Part shown: one piece after another, positions 32,446 to 37,572 of the stretch
How the letters are laid out: every line of letters starts with the position of its first letter
Position numbering within the stretch: position 1 is the stretch's first letter
Assembly: GCA_934512135.1 (NCBI GenBank)
Contig: CAKSWT010000022.1
Coordinates: 1-37,572, forward strand
DNA: 37,572 nucleotides
Reading direction: 5' to 3'
From: an uncultured Oscillospiraceae bacterium
GTDB lineage: Bacteria > Bacillota > Clostridia > Oscillospirales > Oscillospiraceae
Notes under the pieces: generated by a model
What the model saw: the letters and a program-made list of their open reading frames with translations, nothing else
What the model was told of the DNA's origin: nothing
Database searches by the model: none
Program-made: the position numbers and the translations under genes

Positions 32446-34284
32446 TTAATCCAGGGTTCGGTCGTAGGCCGTTTGGACCAGCTCTGTCAGTCGGCTGAGA
32501 TTCATGGCCTCGATGGAGGCAACATAGCTGTCCCAGACCGTGTCGTCATCCACATCCAAATCGCCGTTGATAAACTGCAGCACACTGGTGGACACATGGG
32601 TGAGAATGTCGCTGTAGATGCTGGCGGCCTCCTGGCCCTCCTCTGCGGTAAACTGGGTGGCGGAACCGAGGATGTTCTCCGGCCGCTTGTTGGTTTTCCA
32701 GGCGTCAAAGCAGGCGTTCTCCCGGTCCCCAAACTCAAAGGCCAGCCGCGTGTCCACCACCACGCCGGCCAGGTCCTTGGTGGACAGCACCGCAGAACCG
32801 ATGACGGTGGCCCCATAGGGCTCAAAGACGGCAGGGTCAAATTCGGGACGGCCTTCTGCATTGAAGTCCCAACTCTCCACCTCATGGCCGCTGCCCTTTT
32901 GGTAGCCAAAGTTGTAGAGCAGGCTGCCCTGGTAGCTGTAGCCGTAGTCCAGGAATTTCAGCGCAGTTTCTACATTTTCGCACTGGGAGGAAATGCAGAG
33001 AATGGTTGCATAATTATCCACCAGGGTGACCTCCTCGAAGAAGGGAATCTCCTGGCCGGAGGTTTCTGCCACATCCTGCACCGGCCACCAGTTGCAGTCC
33101 GGGTCGTCGTAATCCGAGGCGGCCAGTACCGAGTAGTTGCCGCCAAAGGGCTGATTGGAGAACATATAGCCGGTGGCGCCCTTGGCACAGGCAATGGCAG
33201 TCAGCTCCCCAAAGGGGTTGACCATTCGATTCTGCATATTCTCAAAGTCAATGAGACCCTTTTCATAGAGCGTATGGAGCCAGCTTAGGAACTTCCTGGT
33301 GCCGTCGGCAGTGGCACCGTAGACCACACTGCCGTCCTCCTGATAGTAGCCGTTGAGGGCGTTGCCGCTGAGGCCGTTGGTGGACAGCTCCGCCATGGAG
33401 CCAAAGCCTCCCATGAGCAGTCCGTCGCTCATGGAAACGGTGTTGTACAAGCTCATAGGCTCCAGACAGGCCTTCTCTGTTTTGAAAGCCTCCAGCACCT
33501 TAGTGAGCTCATCGTAGGTGGTAGGGACGTCCAGATTCAGATCCTCCAGCCAGTCCATGCGGATGAAGGGGCCCATGTCCTGGGGATTGGCCACCTCGTC
33601 CTTGATGGGGTAGATGGCCAGGAACTTCCCGCTGTCCTGGACCTCCCCAAAGAGCTTCCGGTCGGAGTTGATAATGGTCCAGTAGTTGGGCATGTTCTCC
33701 TCCAGCCGGTCACCCAGATCCAAAATAATCTCCTGCTCGTAGGCCGCATCTACACCGGAGGTGTAGCTGGACATGTTCATTAGGTCCGTGTAGTCTCCCG
33801 AGGCCAGCATCAGGTTCAGCTTGTCACTGGCGGTGGAGGCGTCCACCACGGTGAGCTCCAGATGTACGCCGGTCAGATCCTCCAGGGCGGACCAGATCTG
33901 GTGGTTGTTCAGATCTCCTCCGGGCAGGTAATTCAGCGCGCTGGATTCAAAGCCGAAAAAGTAGGTCAGTGTCTCCGGCTCCTCCACCACAGGGAGCGCT
34001 GTGGTCAGGGACTTCAGCATATCCTGAAATCCCGCAAAATCCATGTTGGCGTTGGATTCTGTGAAATCAAGGTCGGCTGTATCCTCCGGCAGGGCAGAAT
34101 CCAGGATGGAGCTGGACGCTGCGGACGCTGCCGGCTCTGGGGTGGGGGCTTCCGGGGGTGCCATGGTACTTTCCGGCTCGGACGGCCCGGATGAGCGGCT
34201 GCTGGTCTGGGCACCGCCGCATCCCGACAGAAGGGCACAGAGCATGGCCAATCCCAACAGCAAGGCTAACAATTTCTTTTTCAT
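32446..34284 (-). CDS. Extracellular solute-binding lipoprotein (LplA-like), copy 4
   Basis: 612 residues, the largest of the four copies. I take the ATG at 34284 (GGAGG 7 nt upstream) rather than the one at 34290, which sits only 1 nt from the ribosome site. Lipobox LLSGC gives lipidated Cys22; a Ser/Pro/Glu/Ala-rich tether runs to about residue 70. The mature part carries LMLASGDYTDLMNM and IRMDWLEDLN. The sequence is more divergent from the other three than they are from one another, especially near the C-terminus. It has its own promoter and terminator and no importer genes around it. Confidence 0.86.
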   Translation of the reverse strand: MKKKLLALLLGLAMLCALLSGCGGAQTSSRSSGPSEPESTMAPPEAPTPEPAASAASSSILDSALPEDTADLDFTESNANMDFAGFQDMLKSLTTALPVVEEPETLTYFFGFESSALNYLPGGDLNNHQIWSALEDLTGVHLELTVVDASTASDKLNLMLASGDYTDLMNMSSYTSGVDAAYEQEIILDLGDRLEENMPNYWTIINSDRKLFGEVQDSGKFLAIYPIKDEVANPQDMGPFIRMDWLEDLNLDVPTTYDELTKVLEAFKTEKACLEPMSLYNTVSMSDGLLMGGFGSMAELSTNGLSGNALNGYYQEDGSVVYGATADGTRKFLSWLHTLYEKGLIDFENMQNRMVNPFGELTAIACAKGATGYMFSNQPFGGNYSVLAASDYDDPDCNWWPVQDVAETSGQEIPFFEEVTLVDNYATILCISSQCENVETALKFLDYGYSYQGSLLYNFGYQKGSGHEVESWDFNAEGRPEFDPAVFEPYGATVIGSAVLSTKDLAGVVVDTRLAFEFGDRENACFDAWKTNKRPENILGSATQFTAEEGQEAASIYSDILTHVSTSVLQFINGDLDVDDDTVWDSYVASIEAMNLSRLTELVQTAYDRTLD

Positions 34285-34332
34285 GTTCATTCCTCCTTGT
34301 TGATTATCCCTTGGTCAGTTGGATCCACCCTC

Positions 34333-34361
34333 AGTATACGGGGCGCTCCGGTGGGGCGCAA
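34333..34361 (-). promoter_or_regulatory. Promoter of lipoprotein copy 4
   Basis: Minus-strand TTGCGC (34356-34361), 17-bp spacer, TATACT (34333-34338), 48 nt before the start codon. The same -35 hexamer and spacing occur before the AraC-type gene at 8705. Confidence 0.7.
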
Positions 34362-34365
34362 GAAG

Positions 34366-34387
34366 CAAAAACCGCACTTTTGGTGCG
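34366..34387 (-). terminator. Small hairpin with T-run before the lipoprotein promoter
   Basis: A 5-bp stem (34373-34377 with 34383-34387) followed on the minus strand by GTTTTT. It could serve as a back-up terminator for the DUF5067 gene and insulate the next promoter. Confidence 0.4.
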
Positions 34388-34424
34388 ATTTTTGGGACAA
34401 GTGACGGTTTCGGGACAAAGGAAA

Positions 34425-34457
34425 CGGTCCAGGACCGCCTGAGGCGATTCTGGACCG
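34425..34457 (-). terminator. Terminator of the DUF5067 lipoprotein gene
   Basis: A 10-bp stem with one G-U pair (34425-34434 with 34448-34457) and a further inner 4-bp stem, 12 nt past the stop codon. The minus-strand tail is TTTCCTTTG. Confidence 0.7.
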
Positions 34458-34469
34458 AATCAATTTGGA

Positions 34470-36038
34470 TTACTGGACGTTAAACACAGCGCCCAGGCTG
34501 CTGCCGCCAAAGGAGTCTACCACCTTGACCGCAACCTTGGAGCCGGTGTCATGGAGCACAAAGCACTCGGTTGCCGTGATGGTCTCGCCGGGCTGAATGT
34601 CCACGGTGTCGTTGTCGTCCTCCGGCACAGATGCATCCGCAGACGAGGTGGTCAGCTGGATGTTGTCCTGCATAGCGGAGAGGTATGTGGCCATCCAGAA
34701 GGAGGTGGCCTCCTGAGAGTTGTTGGTGAACTCGAAGTACACACGAAGGAGCTTCGTGCCGTCCTCCCAGCCGTCCACCACTTCGCTGTTGAGAATCTTA
34801 ATGGCGTAGTCATCCTTGTAGACACCCTCGGAGGGGAGACCGTCCACAAAGGCGGAGCTGTCAGTGGCCTGAATGCTGTAGTCCTCGGCAGGACGTCCCT
34901 GAAGGGCCTTGGGATCGAACTTCATGGTGACGGTGTCGCCGTTGTAGCCCTGCTGCAGGGTGAACTCCACAATGCCGCCGTCGGCCTTGTAGTTGTATTC
35001 CCGGATGCAGCGGATGGTGGTGCCGGGCATAATGTCCAGGCTGCTGTTGCCATCCTCCGGCGCATGCTGGTCGTAGGGCGCATAGGTACTCACCAGCTCG
35101 AAGCCCTCCTGATAGGCCTCACAGTTCATGGCCATGAAGAAGCTGGTGGGCTCGGTGGAGTTGTTGGTGAAATCAATGTAGACCCGAATGGCATCCTTGT
35201 CGCTGGAGTCCTTAAAGGACTCTGCGCCCAGAATATCCACATGGTAGTCGCCCAGGTCTGCGGAAACCGGTGCAGGATCCCCTTCGCTGGTGGCTGCGTC
35301 AGGGGCAGCGGGAGCGGCTTCCGTGGTGGACTCAGGGGCAGGGGCCGCAGAGGTCGCCGCAGGCTTGGGAGGCGGCGTGCCGTCGCTGCGGGTAAAGGTC
35401 ATTTTGGTGGAGCCCTCGACCAGGGTCAGGGTGTCGCCGTTGAGCACATAGGGGAGGGAGTCCTTGCCGTCGGTGAGCTTGCCGTCGGCCCAGGTCAGAT
35501 ACTGAATGTCCTCTCCTCCAACGACCAGGTAAGCGGTGCCATCCTCCTCCATCACCAGATAGAAGAAATCAGAGCCCATGCCCATGGCTTCCAGGTCGGC
35601 CTTGGTGAGGGTCTCACCGCCATCCTCCAGGGTTTCGATGGTGTAGTAGCCAACCTCGCCGGGGGTGGTGACGGGAATCTCCTTGCCTTCCTGGATGAAG
35701 TACATGTTCATGCCCATCAGCTCGATGTGCAGCACACCGTCCTTCAGGGTGCCCTTGGCGGTTTCGTCGTCTACGTCTACGGTGATGTCCTCTCCGCTCA
35801 GGGTGTACTTGATGGAGCCGGTGGTTCCCTCAATGCTCATTTTGCCCTTGCCGCCCTGCTTCAGCTCCAGGGTGGAGGTGCTGGAGAGGACCTCGTCGGC
35901 CTTCATTTCTACGCCCAGCATCTCCACTGCATAGCAGGTGTAGACGCCCAACAGGCTCTCGTCATAGGTGGGTCCGCCACAGGCGCAAAGACCCAGGAGC
36001 ATTGCTACGGTCAGCAATGCGGATAGTACTCTTTTCAT
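34470..36038 (-). CDS. DUF5067-type lipoprotein with two repeat domains
   Basis: 522 residues. Signal peptide with lipobox LCAC (lipidated Cys20). Residues 25-215 form a beta-rich part built from short 'TLKDGVLHIE / YFIQEGKE' and 'TAYLVVGGE' style units. A Pro/Ala-rich linker (about 222-255) follows, then two related domains (about 258-380 and 405-522), each with the DUF5067 landmarks I-R/L-RVY-(I/F)-(D/E)FTNNS and a later PG-(T/E)-T-I segment. DUF5067 domains are Ig-like and of unknown function, common in cell-surface proteins of Firmicutes. GGAG lies 7 nt before the ATG. Last gene of the minus-strand cluster that starts beyond the right edge. Confidence 0.82.
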   Translation of the reverse strand: MKRVLSALLTVAMLLGLCACGGPTYDESLLGVYTCYAVEMLGVEMKADEVLSSTSTLELKQGGKGKMSIEGTTGSIKYTLSGEDITVDVDDETAKGTLKDGVLHIELMGMNMYFIQEGKEIPVTTPGEVGYYTIETLEDGGETLTKADLEAMGMGSDFFYLVMEEDGTAYLVVGGEDIQYLTWADGKLTDGKDSLPYVLNGDTLTLVEGSTKMTFTRSDGTPPPKPAATSAAPAPESTTEAAPAAPDAATSEGDPAPVSADLGDYHVDILGAESFKDSSDKDAIRVYIDFTNNSTEPTSFFMAMNCEAYQEGFELVSTYAPYDQHAPEDGNSSLDIMPGTTIRCIREYNYKADGGIVEFTLQQGYNGDTVTMKFDPKALQGRPAEDYSIQATDSSAFVDGLPSEGVYKDDYAIKILNSEVVDGWEDGTKLLRVYFEFTNNSQEATSFWMATYLSAMQDNIQLTTSSADASVPEDDNDTVDIQPGETITATECFVLHDTGSKVAVKVVDSFGGSSLGAVFNVQ

Positions 36039-36091
36039 CGTTTCTCTCCTTTCAATAACGGGAATCGAATTCGATTTCCCGAGGTGGACCT

Positions 36092-36874
36092 TTAGCCCAT
36101 GGCGCCGCCGCAGTATTCGCAGCAGCCATTGGCGTCGGGAATGGTGGTTGCGCCGCAGTAGGGGCAGGTGGCCGCAGTTTTGGGGGCGGCGGCCTGGGCA
36201 GCTTCCTTTCGGACCTGGGTGCGGATGGAGGTCAGCGCCCGCTTGATCTCCTGTCCCATACGCTCATAGTCCTGATAGTCCACGCTGCGCTTTCCGGGGG
36301 TGACCCCGGTGTTCTGCCGGCCGGTGACCTCGACCTCTACCGTGGAGCGGTTGAGCTTAAACTTGATCTCGTCGAAATAGGGATGATTCACCCGGATGAT
36401 GATGTAGAAGTCATAGCGATAGGTGAAGCGAGGGGGAGCATAGCTCACCCGTTTGGTGTTGCCGTCCTTATCCTTGATCTCCCGCATTTCCTCCTGCCGG
36501 TTCTCGGTGATGTCCAAATCACATCCGGTGACCTGGGAGAAGGAAAGCACATCGGGGTTGGCCTCCTGAAGGTTTCTCGCCGAGGTGACCATAAACTGCT
36601 GCTGATCCTCGTCCAGCAGGACGTTCATGGTCTCGCCAAAGCTCCGGGTGGTGTTGAATTTGGCGACGGCCTCCCGGTTTGCCTCCCGGTACTCAAGCTG
36701 GGCCTTGATATCCGCCACAGTGGAGTGCCGCCGCTCATTGAACCAAGGGGAGAGCTTCCCGGCGCATTCCTTGCAGCAGTTGCCGTCCTCCAGCTTTTTG
36801 TTGCCCAGCAGGCCGATTTCTCCGCCACAGATGTCGCAAGTTTTTTTCTCAAACAGTTTTCCGAATAAACCCAT
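36092..36874 (-). CDS. DUF4428-like zinc-ribbon protein
   Basis: 260 residues, cytosolic. The N-terminal zinc site CDICGGEIGLLGNKKLEDG with a second CC-x-x-C pair (13-37) matches DUF4428. The middle (about 40-200) is a mixed alpha/beta domain around TYRYDFYIIIRVNHPYFDEI, resembling domains linked to PH/YokE-like or phage-shock-type proteins. A C-terminal zinc ribbon CPYCGATTIPDANGCCEYCG ends the protein. The start at 36874 has a weak AGAGG. Zinc-ribbon proteins of this kind are often clustered with SPFH/flotillin-type proteins; the neighbour at 37369 fits. Function unknown. Confidence 0.75.
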   Translation of the reverse strand: MGLFGKLFEKKTCDICGGEIGLLGNKKLEDGNCCKECAGKLSPWFNERRHSTVADIKAQLEYREANREAVAKFNTTRSFGETMNVLLDEDQQQFMVTSARNLQEANPDVLSFSQVTGCDLDITENRQEEMREIKDKDGNTKRVSYAPPRFTYRYDFYIIIRVNHPYFDEIKFKLNRSTVEVEVTGRQNTGVTPGKRSVDYQDYERMGQEIKRALTSIRTQVRKEAAQAAAPKTAATCPYCGATTIPDANGCCEYCGGAMG

Positions 36875-36899
36875 AATGATCGAACCTCTTTTCCGAAGA

Positions 36900-37313
36900 T
36901 TAGGCGTTGGCCGTATCCGTCTGCATATTCTTTCCTGCGCCGACGATATAGAGCACCGGCAGCACCAGGCCCAGAACCAGGCTGCTGAAGTTGAAGTCGC
37001 CGCCGCCGGCTACGCCTAGGATGGAGCTGGCCACGCCCAAAACGGCCACCAGAATGCCCCATACCAGACAGGTCTTTGCCTTCTGGGGCTTTTCGGCGTT
37101 GACCACGCCGACAATGCCGGCGATCAACTCCACAATGCCACCGACCAGGAACAAAATGGTGCTGGCAAAAAGCATGGCGGTCTGGGCCTCTCCCGACACC
37201 AGATAGTGCAGCGCTGCTACGCTCAGCACCGCAACGATTCCAAGCACAATAGACAGGGCACCGCCGATGATCATCAGGATGCCGGTCACTTTCAAGAACT
37301 TATGTCCGTTCAT
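36900..37313 (-). CDS. Small four-helix membrane protein
   Basis: 137 residues with four hydrophobic segments (about 8-35, 48-72, 84-106, 112-130) and almost no soluble part. The first loop holds a short acidic stretch and the C-terminus is polar. GGAGG lies 7 nt before the ATG. It resembles the DUF4064/DUF308-like small membrane proteins often seen next to zinc-ribbon and SPFH genes. No catalytic residues are visible. It lies 25 nt before the DUF4428-like gene and 55 nt after the partial zinc-ribbon gene, all one way, so one operon. Confidence 0.72.
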   Translation of the reverse strand: MNGHKFLKVTGILMIIGGALSIVLGIVAVLSVAALHYLVSGEAQTAMLFASTILFLVGGIVELIAGIVGVVNAEKPQKAKTCLVWGILVAVLGVASSILGVAGGGDFNFSSLVLGLVLPVLYIVGAGKNMQTDTANA

Positions 37314-37368
37314 ACACGTACCTCCTGAAACAGATGTTGTGTCGTTTCTTCATCGGTGTTTTGGGGAA

Positions 37369-37572
37369 TTACTGCACGTCGGCCTGGTCAAAGGGGTCGC
37401 CGCACTCCGGGCAGAACTTGGGGGGATGGGCCGGGTCTTCCGGCTCCCAGCCGCACTTGTCGCACTTGTAAACCGGGGCCGCCGCAGGCTTGGGAGCGCC
37501 GCACTCCGAGCAGAACTTCCCCTTGTTCACCGCGCCGCAGGCGCAGGTCCAGCCCTCGGGCTGGGGCGCCGG
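37369..37572 (-). CDS. Zinc-ribbon C-terminus, probably of an SPFH-domain protein (partial)
   Basis: Only the last 67 codons lie in the window; the gene continues off the right edge. They contain two zinc ribbons: GWTCACGAVNKGKFCSECGAP and YKCDKCGWEPEDPAHPPKFC followed by PECGDPFDQADVQ and a stop at 37369. This tail is characteristic of bacterial SPFH (flotillin/virion-core-like) proteins of Firmicutes, which form membrane-linked rings or scaffolds. The rest cannot be seen, so the SPFH assignment is by the tail and the neighbours. The downstream membrane protein and DUF4428 genes belong to the same unit. Confidence 0.6.
   Translation of the reverse strand, partial: PAPQPEGWTCACGAVNKGKFCSECGAPKPAAAPVYKCDKCGWEPEDPAHPPKFCPECGDPFDQADVQ

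Noticed and set aside
1..37572. CRISPR array, tRNA or rRNA genes
   Set aside because: No regularly spaced repeats, cloverleaf-like segments or conserved rRNA stretches were seen by eye.

Overview
The window looks like the chromosome of a gut-type anaerobic Firmicute, most likely a clostridium of the Oscillospiraceae group. This rests on AGGAGG-type ribosome sites, sigma-A-like promoters, lipobox-bearing lipoproteins, moderately high GC, and a mix of families common there (LplA-type solute-binding lipoproteins, NhaC antiporter, Old Yellow Enzyme-type reductase, DUF5067 lipoprotein, SPFH/zinc-ribbon protein). I could run no database search, so names rest on motifs and overall resemblance.

Layout. 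1-1030: a decayed insertion region with a broken IS256-family transposase and hairpin-rich DNA that I cannot assign. 1163-11402 (all minus strand): two short-chain dehydrogenases; an NTF2-like protein; two large solute-binding lipoproteins; two paralogous flavodoxin-like proteins; LysR and AraC regulators; an AraC fragment. 11612-17385: an unrecognised beta-rich protein, a quinone-reductase-like MDR enzyme, a MATE exporter divergent from a MerR regulator with a textbook 19-bp-spacer promoter, an O6-alkylguanine repair protein and a TraX-family membrane protein. 17454-19151: a third solute-binding lipoprotein, with a frameshifted ferredoxin remnant upstream.

19727-29636 is the most coherent block. 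A membrane-anchored LuxR-type regulator (like AguR) is divergent from a plus-strand operon: agmatine/putrescine-type permease, agmatine deiminase, putrescine carbamoyltransferase, carbamate kinase, then both subunits of aspartate carbamoyltransferase (pyrB, pyrI), an NhaC-type antiporter and a cytidylate-kinase-like protein, closed by a strong terminator. Carbamoyl phosphate released from agmatine could therefore be used either for ATP (carbamate kinase) or as a direct precursor of pyrimidines (PyrBI). I have not seen this pairing described and consider it the best candidate for a new system here.

29799-37572: a large FMN/FeS/FAD reductase with an unusual active-site loop, a polyphosphate-kinase remnant, a fourth solute-binding lipoprotein, and a minus-strand cluster of a zinc-ribbon protein (probably the end of an SPFH protein), a four-helix membrane protein, a DUF4428-like protein and a DUF5067 lipoprotein.

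Recurring themes: four orphan solute-binding lipoproteins with no permease or ATPase genes nearby; redox enzymes of the kind used on small organic molecules; and promoters built inside inverted repeats that could hide a ribosome site in read-through transcripts.
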